Below, piece after piece: positions 12,145 to 23,379 of a stretch of 64,000 bases of DNA. Made by a program: the position numbers and the translations under genes. The DNA comes from Pholis gunnellus. Taxonomy: Eukaryota; Chordata; Actinopteri; Perciformes; Pholidae. The notes beneath the pieces were generated by a model. The model was not told where the DNA came from. It saw only the letters and a program-made list of their open reading frames with translations, and searched no databases. Numbering within the stretch: position 1 is the stretch's first letter; every line of letters starts with the position of its first letter. Location of the stretch: the NCBI GenBank assembly GCA_910591455.2, contig OU342819.1:20215762-20279761 (forward strand), read 5' to 3'.

Positions 12145-12357
12145 TTAAAGTTCAGGTGACTCTCTTCCCACAGGATGTCTGTGAATCTCTCTTTGTCTGC
12201 CCCCTCTGCACGGATCAATCCGTCCCGGCAGCAGCTTCTGCTTGAGGCCGCGTAGTCTCAGGGTCAAAAAGGGCATGTAAACCTCTCCAGCGTGATACGG
12301 TGGCTCTATCCTCTTAAAGATGGGTTGAGGGAAAAAGTCTGGCCCGAGATTATGTGT
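12145..12357 (-). pseudogene. GC-rich protein-like block, possible broken exon
   Basis: A minus-strand frame runs from just after a TGA (12358-12360) to a TAA at 12145-12147. The first two thirds look like protein, including an Ile-Phe-Lys-Arg-Ile-Glu-Pro-Pro motif. In the last third another minus-strand frame looks more protein-like (Lys-Glu-Arg-Phe-Thr-Asp-Ile-Leu-Trp). That pattern would fit one old frameshift near 12225. A possible acceptor ends at GGGCCAG near 12340. No family is recognised; chance remains the likelier explanation. Confidence 0.18.
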
Positions 12358-13191
12358 TCAAAGAAGCCCGAGGCGGATGCTCAGAATGCCGTCTGGACGC
12401 CTGTACGCTGAGGTGGTGCAGACTGTACATCCTCAGACCTACAGCATCTCTTTTCACAACAATTTCCACAACACTTAGTTGTAAATGATCTTCTGTTACA
12501 GGTACTAAGTAACAGTATAATATATCAATTGTACACATTTCACTGAAGAATTTGCATATCTGGTTTCAGATTCACACACCAGGCAAACAAGACACTGTTA
12601 GCACGACGGCAACATTAACAGTTACACTGAGAAACAAAACAGGAACAGACAGGGCCATCAATAGAGCAGTATAACGAGCAATTACAAAGTTTAGGGCTCA
12701 GTGAAGGAGTCACAGGCAGCCGGAGGATAATTGTTGAGAACACAAAAAAAAAGAAAAAGTAATCCATACGGGAGCTTTACAGATATGACATAATGCCTCA
12801 ACGTGCAGCTGCAGATGTGTACTATACCCTGACACCGATTCTCATTATGATGTAAAAAATCACTCACCCACAATGTCAGACATTACAATCACCCTTTTGG
12901 TTACGACGCTCACCATCTCCCCGGCTCTCGCCAGGCTGCCAATGAACTGCTGAGATATCTCGCCCAATATCTTGCCAGCTGTCTGGCTCCGTCGCTCTGG
13001 CAACCTGCTCTCCCAGTTCATGAATACACTCTGGTCTGATGAATACCAACACTATACGTTCCATTTGTCACCGACCTGCACACTTGATTTTATGGGAATG
13101 CAAAGTGTAGCTCTAGTTTGCATAATTGGTAATTGCAGAATTCTGCCTCCGCAGGAATACGAAATATTATTTCACTTTACTCGCAGCTGGC

Positions 13192-13208
13192 CGTGGTTGA
13201 AAACCACG
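13192..13208. repeat. Inverted repeat, 7-bp arms, 3-nt centre
   Basis: CGTGGTT and AACCACG flank GAA. Each arm resembles a RUNX half-site (YGYGGTY), so this would be a back-to-back pair if bound. Confidence 0.6.
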
Positions 13209-13242
13209 TTGACTAATTTTGGCTAATTAACTACGATGAATG

Positions 13243-13262
13243 ATCACAGTTAATGCTGTGAT
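13243..13262. repeat. Inverted repeat, 7-bp arms, 6-nt centre
   Basis: ATCACAG at 13243-13249 and CTGTGAT at 13256-13262 flank TTAATG. It lies 34 bases after the previous inverted repeat. Confidence 0.6.
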
Positions 13263-13389
13263 GTTGGGTTCAGCTGTATCTGTGCAGCTTGAGATCCTGC
13301 AGCCAATAATCAGCTGTTTCCTACAGCGCTGATTTATGTGATAATTAAGAAAAAAAGGCTTTAATTACGTCTCCAGATACGGTGGGGTT

Positions 13390-14290
13390 GGGTGATTGCC
13401 ATCAGGTCTGTGTCTGGCAGGTTGTGGGTTCAAATCCCAGAAGACAAAGCAGACGTTGCGTTCTCAACTGCGAACCAACATTTAGTTACTTTGCAGTTGT
13501 GATTTGGTGTAACTCGGGTGGCACAGATTCAAAGAAGTGGGACATTTGGGGAATGTTTTAAAATTGAAAGCTCTGCTTGCTGGTAATAATAAACTGTATA
13601 GTTACGCTATTTATTCAGTGTCTTAAATGAATGCCAAATAAAACATTTGGTATGAAATTATATTAACAAATTGCTCTTTTTTGAAAGTCTAAAAAGTCTT
13701 AACTTAGTCAACAGTCATGTAGCCCCTATTGGGACAAAGACGGACAAATGTGACACGTGTTCCTGTCCTTTGGTTTTGTTTTAAATCTTTATTATACGGT
13801 TGAAACTTTTAGGAAAACAAAAAATTTGAAGACATAACTTTTGGGACCAAATGTGAATTTCTCTCTCTGTCTTCAAATACAAACGATTAATCACTAAATC
13901 ATATAGATAATCAACAGATGACTCTATAATAGGAAACTGCTTTCCTCACTAGCTGCTCTGGTTACAGGGCCGTCTCTCTGACTACCGGACCACCGCTCCC
14001 CAAATATTGACTGCTACACAGATTAGCTCGATCGTTGTGTGGCCTGAGTTAATCTGCTCGACATCAGCCTGCAGTTTGCTCATGAGCTTCAACAGCCTGG
14101 CAGCGACTAAGTTAACAAAACCTCCGCAGCGTCATGTGTGACACGCAAACACATGCAAGACAGAGAGTAGGGATCCCGTAACACGACCCTAAAACACACA
14201 ATCGTAGACTCGCTGCACAGCCACCACAAACGCTCACACTTCTGACAGTTACTCCATTGTTTAAACATTCACACACACTCTCATTCCAGC
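13390..14290. other. Non-coding stretch, nothing recognised
   Basis: No supported feature. A B-box-like GGTTCAAATCC at about 13428-13438 has no matching A box. Confidence 0.45.
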
Positions 14291-14299
14291 CAATCCTCA

Positions 14300-14319
14300 G
14301 GAGGAGGAGGAGGAGGAGG
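14300..14319. repeat. Microsatellite (GGA)6
   Basis: Short perfect GGA trinucleotide run. Confidence 0.9.
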
Positions 14320-14611
14320 GAAGGATGGGTGTGTTGAACAAACACAGGACTTTCACCCAGGAGACAGCTGTCTGAGTCCTGTGTTAAAACACAAGTAAAC
14401 ACTGACGCTACAGTTGTTGTGTTATCATTTGAACACAAACCATGATATTCTTTCTAACTTTAACCAAATGGTTTTGTTGCTCAAAGCAAACCAAATGTTA
14501 CGCAACATTAACCACATGTCGCTGCTTGAGGCTGTCTGTCATGTGTTCATGAAGATGTTTTTGGTACGGAAACGTCGATATTCAAAGTATGCTGCGGTTT
14601 GCAAAACAGTG

Positions 14612-14613
<2 letters not shown>

Positions 14614-14666
<53 letters not shown>
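14614..14666. repeat. Microsatellite (AT)26
   Basis: A perfect self-complementary AT array of 53 bases, able to extrude as a cruciform. It yields an artefactual Tyr-Ile frame. Confidence 0.97.
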
Positions 14667-14668
<2 letters not shown>

Positions 14669-14900
14669 TCTGGGTCGCTCAATAACACAAATGTGATCAA
14701 GATCTCCAGGCTCCCCATATATAAAGCAAACACACAGCTCAGCACCAGAATGCATTAGGGCTCAGCAAGCAGCCCGGCCCATCCGAGCACCGCATGCTGA
14801 GGCAGCTGTTTCTGGATCTGCATGCATGTGAGTGTGTGGAGATATATGACGCTGAAAAAAACTATTAGTGAGGCTTCAAGCTATTGACATAACAATAAAA

Positions 14901-14917
14901 TGTGTGTGTGTGTGTGT
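14901..14917. repeat. Microsatellite (TG)8
   Basis: Short perfect TG run. Confidence 0.9.
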
Positions 14918-15149
14918 AAATGTCTAGGGGCATGAGGAGGAAGCTGTTCGTACGGGGATTGATAACTCTCTGCACCCTTTGAGCCTTATTAACTATTAAA
15001 TGCTGGTTCCAAGAAATGTGGACACCCTCGGCAAAATCAATTTGCATCTTCGCAATCGATTGTTATCGACAGTTTAATAGCTAAACGGCGTAAACATGGA
15101 GGACAACTGAGAAGAACAAAAAGAAAGAGAATATGAAGAACAAAGCTGA

Positions 15150-15340
15150 TTCTTGAATAATTTGCCCTCATTATTATTCAAATCACTTCCTGGGTAGTCT
15201 CATCTGAATTGCAGCCAAAGTCTCTTGGAAACCAGCCTCCAGGCCGCCAACAGATTTATCAATCTCTGCATTTGTTTATTGGCAAGGGAACAGGGGATCT
15301 GCTGTTATTTGGGAAGTTGATCTTGCGTGACAGTTCAATA
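15150..15340. promoter_or_regulatory. AT-rich block, possible conserved non-coding element
   Basis: Repeat-free AT-rich sequence with several ATTATT/TTATT and CAAAG-type motifs and no open frame. Flagged by appearance only. Confidence 0.12.
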
Positions 15341-15815
15341 TGAAAATCCTCTGAGAGACGCATTATTTTTATGGTTGAATTGTTTTTTGTAAAGCAAAAG
15401 TTGCCAAAAAAATGACACGAGACTTTCTGAGATTTGACAGCAAAAAGGGCTAAAGGCACTCCGGGAGGGTGAGTACGCTGAGCCCTCGGGGACTAATCGG
15501 ATCGGATCGGCTGAAAAATGCCCAGAAATCCCATCGCTCCCGTCCAAAGCCTCCACAGATGTGATTATGTGTGAACTTAATGATCCTATTGCCTGCTGTT
15601 GCAGAGCAGAGTTGTTCAAACATGTTCATAAAGGGTTATTATATATATATATACAGTCTGTTAAAACAAGCAAAGTTGCTTCCCTGTACATGTAAATAAA
15701 CTTCTATGAATATCTTATATTAAGTGTTAACTTAATGACTTAATACACTCGTCCTGCTGCTTCGCTTGTTTCGGTGTGAAAATAAATGAACCCCCCCTGC
15801 CTCTGTGTCAGTGAT

Positions 15816-15838
15816 CCTATTATCTTTTAGATAATAGG
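15816..15838. repeat. Perfect hairpin, 10-bp arms, TTT loop
   Basis: CCTATTATCT (15816-15825) and AGATAATAGG (15829-15838) are exact reverse complements separated by TTT. Confidence 0.75.
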
Positions 15839-16129
15839 GGGCTTTCAGGTGTGGTAATGACTCTGGCGGCCATGTTGGAGGTCCTCTGCTCTCGGGCGGC
15901 AATAAAGATAAGTGAAGAGCTAAATGTACAACTTGGCTGTCCTCGCAGGAATCGATAAACATGGCGGGGTTGATTTGAACGTTTCAACGCTGATAAATCG
16001 GATCCACAGCCAAACAGCGCTCCGGTCAGATATGTCATCCTCTCCTGGTGTAAACACAGCATCCTTCTCCGTCCTTCCATCTTCGAGGACCTTCTGAACT
16101 CAGCGCATGGCTGATGAGTAGGATCGCCA

Positions 16130-16150
16130 CAACAACAACAACAACAACAA
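16130..16150. repeat. Microsatellite (CAA)7
   Basis: Perfect CAA trinucleotide run. Confidence 0.92.
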
Positions 16151-17283
16151 GTCAAAAAAGACAATGCCTTCCAAAATGACTGATTTCAGTATTATCTGAT
16201 CTGCCGCCTCCATGATTAAAGTCTGGTTAAATTCACTCAAACTAATGGGATTAGGTTGAAATGTATGTAAATGAGCTGTTTTCTTTATCGATATTGAACT
16301 TAAACCACAGTCTCCTGTGTGGAATCACAGCTGTTGTTTACCTCACAACCCATCTCAACCTGCTGTAGCAGAATGAAGACATGAAGACATGTTGCAGGTT
16401 GGAAACGGGACGTGCACTGTCTGTACTTGTTTTTGTGATCAGTGTTTATTTTTATTAGGCAATAACAGATTGATCGCTAGCGTTAGCGCACCACAGAGCA
16501 TGGACTGCACTACCTAGTAGAGTTAGAATTAAAGGGAACAATGTACCTGAAATCTCAAGTAGCCTACTCATTTGCCTGTTACTGTTTTCTGTTCGGATCA
16601 TCCTCACAACGGTTGGTAAAGTCACATAGCGGCAGGTATCCAGCAACCACTTGAGAATAAATAGCTCATGACGTTGGCCACTTTCTTTTTTCAGTTGGAG
16701 GCATTCCGGGCACGCCCGAGGAGCTCAGAAGCAACAAGCAAAACACTTCACGCTCATTAAAACGATTACCAAAAAGCCAACCCGAGATGCTTGAATGTGC
16801 TCGAGCTGATCAGGGCTGACAGAGAGCTGTATTTACTGTCACAACCTCAACAGGTCGTGTGTCCCTTTTTCTAGTAGGAAACTCACATCAACCCAAACTC
16901 AGCAGAATTCTTGGACAATCATCTCTTGTCAAAACGTTTACCATCCGTCCGCTTCTCAGTTTGTTTATGTTCTCACAAGAAATGAGATTGTCTTTTGACG
17001 TCGGGGCGTTTTGTGCTGCCGGTGCACCGGCCTTATGGCTGAGCCAGCTGTATCCTTGACCCTCCACTGCTGCACGGCCATCCATCTCTGTCTCTGCCAG
17101 CGGCGACGTCACTGCCGAGCTCAGACGGGCCACCGGTCAGGAGCGCTACACCGCCAGAGCCCGCGTACGCACACATGGACGCGCGCTCGCAGGCATTCGT
17201 GGTATACAAACACAAGAACGTATACACAGAGCGCCGTTAGGAGTGTTCCACAAACAGCTGTCAAATGGTTACGTGGACGGACA

Positions 17284-17323
17284 AACACACAAACACACAC
17301 ATACACACACACACACGCACACA
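17284..17323. repeat. Interrupted CA microsatellite
   Basis: CA array interrupted by AA, TA and CG steps. Confidence 0.9.
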
Positions 17324-17421
17324 CGAAATGCATAATATGTGTCAAGCTCTTGCTGTTCACAGGAGGAAAAAAAAGAACCCAGATGCAACATTTCAATTTC
17401 CTGCTCGAGGACAGTTGATAA

Positions 17422-17687
17422 AGATAGTTGAAGGATGGCACGAAGAAATAAAAAAACGGCAGGACTTGGCCATCCTGAAGCTGCCGCCTGACGCCTGCTG
17501 CCCTGACTGCAGGCGGTTAGACAGACAGACCAAGAGACGCATGACGGCGAGGCACGAACCGATGCACCCAGACGCCGTGATTATGCCCGGTATTTTTCCT
17601 AGCGAGCCTGTCGACGCGCTGGCAGACGCTCCGCTCTCATCCAAAAGAGCAATAGGAGCTGTCTGCCCTGTCTCACTGCCTGCCTGA
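17422..17687 (+). CDS. GC-rich open segment, doubtful exon
   Basis: The polypyrimidine-containing acceptor TTTCCTGCTCGAGGACAG (17401-17418 region) is followed by a frame open to TGA at 17685-17687. It has good amino-acid diversity, including a Cys-Cys-Pro-Asp-Cys motif near 17500. The same frame is also open upstream through the CA repeat, which weakens the case. I see no strong donor before the stop. It would have to be a terminal exon; family unknown. Confidence 0.15.
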
Positions 17688-17692
17688 CTGCT

Positions 17693-17693
<1 letters not shown>

Positions 17694-17724
<31 letters not shown>
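17694..17724. repeat. Microsatellite (AC)15
   Basis: Perfect AC array directly after the open segment above. Confidence 0.96.
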
Positions 17725-17728
<4 letters not shown>

Positions 17729-18173
17729 TGCGTGCATACACTCAAGCTGTTGTCGGTGTAAAGATGTAAAAATGTGTGCACACATACGTGTCTACTAAAA
17801 CGTGAATTTCCAGATACAAACGTGTGCGTGTAAAGACTATGAAAGGCCAAGAGTGTGACACATCAGTGTTATGTTAATGCCACGGTAACAGAGAATACTG
17901 ACTTGTGATTGGCCGAGGGCCTGACTCTCTCTGTTATGAGGGTCTCCTCTCTTACTTATTAATAAAACACTACGTTTGCATGTAAAGAACATACGACCCT
18001 CAAAATATACATTAACACTACTTATAATTTGACCACCTGTGCAGTTGCCATTTCATAAAAAGTCCATTAAAAGTCAAACCATACATTTGGAAAATAAGTA
18101 TTTCAATGGCTTTTCTCATAGTGTTTAAAACACTATCGCCCTCTCCCCCGAAAATAAGCACACGCTTGTGATC

Positions 18174-18194
18174 GCACACACACACACACACACA
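18174..18194. repeat. Microsatellite (CA)10
   Basis: Perfect CA run. Confidence 0.93.
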
Positions 18195-18243
18195 CGCCAC
18201 TCCAGACAATTGCAAAGCAGACAATCGCTGTCTCACCATGCAA

Positions 18244-18355
18244 ACCAGTCTTTGATCAGCACCACGGACAGCAGCCAAAGCGCACACACACGCACACACA
18301 CCATCTCACACACAGACACACACGCACACCAGCCTCTGATCAGCACCACGGACAG
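18244..18355. repeat. Local 28-bp duplication in CA-rich sequence
   Basis: Copies at 18244-18271 and 18328-18355 share ACCAG, then GATCAGCACCACGGACAG, differing at two positions. They are offset by 84 bases with CACA-rich sequence between. This suggests replication slippage or unequal exchange. Confidence 0.8.
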
Positions 18356-18985
18356 ACACCATATTTGGACTGCACACGGCAGGAAGCTGGTATATTTAGC
18401 TATTTTCATCACATTTGCAAGTCCTTTCAGCATTATCGTTAAATAAAAGTTACCCAGCAGACTCCGTGAAACGGTTTATGAGCAGGAGGGTTCAGCTGCA
18501 ACAATAAAGCTGCAGAACATGTGTCGCCCTACATGGGCCCCTAAATGTTTGTTGGGCCTCCGTGCAGCTGCATCAGTTGCGCTGCTGATATTTCCGCATT
18601 TGTTTATATTATAAAAGAAAATGTATTCGCAGAAAAGTAAAGCAGTCGAGGCAACGAGACTCAATATGTGACAACCCTTCAACAAAAACCACATCATATG
18701 ATGAAAATGAAGTTATGAGGGTTTAGATGTAATCTGATTGTGTTCATTAAAGAAGTCTTTAGTATTTAATAAGATGTGGAATCAGTTTGACAGACCCTGA
18801 AGCTACAATGAGAGATATATACAGTGCTGTAACAACACACACTCACAGTACACAGTAGCACGCACACTCATACAGCCCATAATAGCGCAGAGAACGACAG
18901 CCGTCACTGTTGTGAGCTGGCTGGTGGGAAGAGAAAAACATCCCATAATCCATCATCTAGTTCCTTGACCCCCAAACGCCAACAC

Positions 18986-19044
18986 CCTCCTCCTCCTCCT
19001 CCTCCTCCTCCTCCTCCTCCTCCTCCTCCTCCTCCTCCTCCTCC
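18986..19044. repeat. Microsatellite (CCT)19
   Basis: Long perfect CCT trinucleotide array; the G-rich strand has GGA units. Confidence 0.97.
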
Positions 19045-19170
19045 AGGCCCTCCTTAATAATAAACTCCAAACTGGCCCCTCCCCCCCAGACACACCATCA
19101 CACATAATATCACACATGGAAGGTCACACAGTGATTTAAACATCCAGCCTCTCATACTGTTTAAAACACA

Positions 19171-19176
<6 letters not shown>

Positions 19177-19217
<41 letters not shown>
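19177..19217. repeat. Microsatellite (CA)20
   Basis: Perfect CA array preceded by CTCTCT. Confidence 0.97.
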
Positions 19218-19219
<2 letters not shown>

Positions 19220-19229
19220 GCAGATGGAA

Positions 19230-21255
19230 TTCAATTTCGTCACGGCAAACTGCTTTTTCACGGACGTTCACCGTCCGGCGTCTCCACCGCAAATGGAAAT
19301 TTCGTGCAGTTGAAGAAGTCTTCCTCTGGTTTCAATAAGACACATAATGACGTTTGTGACCCTATCGCACACTTTCTTCTAAACCTTCATTTATCCCGGA
19401 AGGTTGACATCTCAGGAACAAGCTGCCGTCACCGAACACTGCGGCATACACACGTTTAATGCCTCGCTCAAGGGCACATCGGCAGCTTTAACCTCGTTGT
19501 TGTGTTGTTTGTGACCAAAGTCCTGAGCGCAGCAGGCGGTTCTGTGACTGTTGACATGCCAGCGTCTGTGTTCTTCTCGCTATGCCTGGAGTTTAAAATG
19601 AATTGCTGAACATCATTTGAGATTTCACAGACAAAAAACACAGATCAGAGCTTTTCAAATGATTCCGTCGGGACGTTTGAGGATAAAAAGTGTCGTCTTC
19701 CCTCTGTTTTGATTTATTTGTGTTTCTAACTTGAATGAAGACACTGTGAAGACGTGAAGACTTTGAATGTGTCAAAATAAAACATCGACATCATCCAATA
19801 AAACCGAAGAGAAATCTAATTAAAATGTATTCATTAGAATTCTGGGACTCCACATTACGATGGCTTCATACGACATGATCAGACATCCAGCCAAAGAGAG
19901 ATGTGGATGACTGAAGCGTCTCATTAATACTTCTTCTTTTTATCAAATCTATTCAGTAATATATTAAGAAACTGATTAGGCTATATTTGAAACTAATAAG
20001 ACGAGTCACCGTTAATGAGATCAAGCCACGCCCCTTCATCTTCATCTTTGTTTTATGAGTCATATTTGTAGCTATTGGATGACAGTGTTGGTCTGATGTT
20101 AGCACTTATTAGTTGATACAGCTGGTGGCAGGAATGCAACTGTAAAAGAAAACGTGATGCACATCGTTAATTAGAAGACACAGAGACGAGGGGGACCAAG
20201 TTACAACCAAACCAGCAGCTGGATCGATTATCAATGAAAGTGAAAAGCCTTCGTTTTTAGGTATAAAAGTAGGAAAATAGAAGAAAATCAAAATGCCAGT
20301 CCATAGATTAGCTACATCACAAGCAACGAGACACGGTGTCTCTGCCTTCGTCCTCCATCATTAACACGTCGGTTTCCGTGTCTTCAATCACTCAAAGCTT
20401 CCTGTGTTTGATTGCTTCCTGCACCAAAGTGTCCTAAAGAAGCAGCTAATGAGCCTGCCAGAGCAGCTCTGCTCACTGCTGATCTGTGCTCGCGGGCTAA
20501 TTACAATGTACAGACAGTGAGACGAAGATGAAATCCATCCTGAAACTGACTTGTTTTACTTCCGCTTGAGATCAATCAGGATGCGAACATCTATGACACG
20601 AGGTCAGAAGTTGCTCTTTCGTTGCTCTTCAGATCACTGAGTGAAAACATTCAAGCACAGCTTCCTGAAACCGTTTCCAAGCCCTCTTGACCCCGGCGCC
20701 ATGAATATTGATCGGCCTCCAATCATCCCTTCTTTGAGCGTCTCTGCGCCTCCTCGTTCACATTCAGCTGCTGTTCCAAACCTCCAAGAATTACATCCCG
20801 TTCTGCTTCTGTCTTTTATTCTCCAGCTGAAGTTACTAAATTATCACTTCCTCATTGTTTTCTTGACCCAAATCTATCAAACTGCAGTACTTCTCTTGAG
20901 TAATTTTTTTAAGAGAAAGAAGAAAGTGTTTCAGTTTGAGTTATTGTCCAATCATTTTAATAATCGCTACTTCAAATAAGATATCACACGTAGAAGAATC
21001 GGTTTTCACAATGTTTTGCTGGATAACTTTTCACATATTGTGGATTAAATGAAGGTTCCTCCTGGGGCAATGGGGTAGACATACGTTAAATCCTTGTGTC
21101 TTAACTCGGAGCATGCATGTGATTAATCCAATCCTTTAGCTGCTGTTGTAAGTTACTCATGAAGCTCTGTCTCTGCACATGAATGTCATTCATCTTCCTC
21201 TAACCTTAGCACTGATGGAAATGACAGTGTCATGATACAAGTGAGAGTCGTGTCT
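19230..21255. other. Non-coding stretch, nothing recognised
   Basis: About 2 kb with only short chance frames and no recognised repeat. A TAATTA-containing patch near 20450-20520 might be regulatory but has no further support. Confidence 0.45.
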
Positions 21256-21261
21256 CAGTCA

Positions 21262-21280
21262 TGATAATAATAATAATAAT
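21262..21280. repeat. Microsatellite (ATA)6
   Basis: Short ATA trinucleotide run. Confidence 0.9.
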
Positions 21281-21289
21281 ATCATCAGA

Positions 21290-22860
21290 TGATAACGGAT
21301 CCATTGCATAATAATGTAGTTCCTTCCAACTGCTAAAAACAATCCCACGGCTGCGTGTAACGCCACTGACAAGACCACAGAAGAAGACGACCAAAAACCA
21401 TCTTTGTTTCCCATTTTCAGCAACGCCACTTGATTTATCACCAGAGAAGACAGAGAGGAAGGAAATATTCTTTATTTGAGAAGCGAGCATTTTCACAAAG
21501 GATGTGAGCGCATATTAGAAATTGAATTTCAATCATTAAATAATCTTTCGACCACCCAAAACCATTAAGAGCCTGCAGGGGGTCAGAACTCCCTGAGAGG
21601 AATCACTGATCTGAGTCTTTTCTCATTAGATTCTGTCGTCTTGTATGCAAGTCAATATTAATGCGGAAATCTGCAAATGTGTGAGTTATTGTTTGCTTGA
21701 ACACAGAACAGTATGTGGTGAGAAAGTCACTGAAAGCTGCTAAATCATGAAAAAGTCCACTTTAGTCTCGTTGCATTCATTTTCTTGTCACCAGAACAGC
21801 AGTTAACATCAACATGCAGCTTCGTCTCAAGTGCATCTTCCATCGTTTCTAAACTTGAGGCAGACACGGCTTCATAAAAGCTTGCATTGCATTTCTAACA
21901 CGTAAGCAACTGAATTAAACAGATCTGCCAGCAATCATGATTGTGTTTCTGATACATTTGTCCCTTGAGTTCTTATGCAAACCACAGTGATTTAGTTCAG
22001 TTGTGATCCCGTGTGTTGGTGCTGTGCTCAGAAACTTGAACACGGCTCAAACACCATCCGGTTCTCTCATCACGTCTTTCATGCTAAGCACGTTTTTTAA
22101 AAATGTAATTGAATTCATTCTATTGACTTCGTTTCACCTGCCAGAGCTTCACGTGAGCGTGCGTGGTGGTGAAAAGGAAGATGTGTTGTCCTAACTGTGT
22201 TTGATGAAACACACAACCAAACCAGAATGTCCTGTATTCTCCCGAGGAACTGGACCTCTGGTCTTTGCGGCGGCAGTGGAGAACTTGGAGGATGGTATTA
22301 AGCATTTGCTAAATAGCACAACGTTTTATTGTATTTCATTGTCTTGTAATATTGTACACTTTCATGAGTATAGCATGGCACTAGATATGTATTTGCCTTA
22401 ACTCTGAATACAGCGAATTCAAATAATCTCACAAAGAAAACATTAAAGTATAATGACCAGCAGGCAGAGAGAGAACCGGATTTGTGAGAAGCTCCTAAAT
22501 TGATAAAAACACGATTGATGGACTTTTGTAACTTGTTCTTCAAATGAAAGGTCACTGTCAAATATTATAGCAGGATTTTGGCTGTTTGACATTTGTAGAC
22601 CGGGAGCCAAGATATTTTTAGAATATTGGAATGGACTCTAAATGACCAAAAAGAATGACTTTAGATGTTTTCATTTAGCTGGAGAAAGTTTTGGGACATC
22701 CAGCACTCTATATTCAGACGGACCAAATGACGGTTATTAAAGGGATATCAATGTGCATGCCAGCATTGTCAAGAACCGCTCATCGCTCTTTGAATCCAGG
22801 GAAGTGAAGAAGAGTTGTGTTGTAGCTTAACTTTAATATATCCAGAATCCAGAAACCAGG
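21290..22860. other. Non-coding stretch, nothing recognised
   Basis: AT-rich sequence with no credible exon, repeat family or RNA gene. Confidence 0.45.
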
Positions 22861-23089
22861 TCAACTAGTCAATGAGCCTGCAAAGACCTGCTGCAGAAGA
22901 CATGCTAGACTTAGTCCACAGAGCCCTGCAGCTCCGCCCCCGCTGCTGCTCAGACATGTCCTTTTTTGTTTATTCAAACTTTATATATATTGCACCAAGT
23001 TCAACACCGTACGTCCTTGGGTCCCCAGTAGTAGACCTGCCAAGTGTGAAGTAGATCAGATGAATGGTTCTTGACATATGCATAGGACA

Positions 23090-23117
23090 CACACACATAT
23101 ATATATATACACACACT
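23090..23117. repeat. Compound CA/TA microsatellite
   Basis: CA then TA then CA units lie at the 3' side of the LINE remnant and appear to have expanded within it. Confidence 0.85.
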
Positions 23118-23370
23118 CATACAGAAAGAGATTCCTTGCTTTACAGTTAGATGTGTATGTGACAGCATATACAGAACTACAGGGGGCCCGGTATGGAGCC
23201 TTGGGGAACACCACAAGTCAGACAGGCCACTGAAGCAACATCATCAACGACCACAACTGAGAAAGTCCTCAATGATGGATAAGATTAATAAACCAGTCTA
23301 GAGCAGTGTGCCCGATGCCAAAGTGTCTGATCGTGAGCACCCTGATCTCTACTATTCATTGCATCCAGTC
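23100..23370 (-). pseudogene. LINE reverse transcriptase remnant (Rex1/L2 group)
   Basis: On the minus strand 23195-23212 encodes Gly-Val-Pro-Gln-Gly-Ser, the conserved reverse transcriptase motif of non-LTR elements, followed by Ile-Pro-Gly-Pro-Leu. About 80 nt upstream, 23293-23313 encodes Gly-His-Thr-Ala-Leu-Asp-Trp, matching the G-T-A-L-x-W-F block that precedes it in this group. Stops interrupt the frame between the blocks (TGA near 23276) and just after the second (TAG). The catalytic YADD block is replaced by CA/TA repeat sequence. It is a dead internal fragment with no tail. Confidence 0.8.
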
Positions 23371-23379
23371 TACAAACAC

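Larger units (their letters stand above)
13085..13380. promoter_or_regulatory. AT-rich block resembling a conserved non-coding element
   Basis: The block is dense in TAATT/TTAATTA homeodomain-type core motifs and contains two short perfect inverted repeats (13192-13208 and 13243-13262). It is free of microsatellite sequence, unlike its neighbours. This is composition only; conservation cannot be tested here. Confidence 0.2.

Noticed and set aside
13420..13445. B-box-like GGTTCAAATCC on the plus strand
   Set aside because: The preceding 60 bases have no acceptable A box, so it is neither a tRNA nor a clear SINE.
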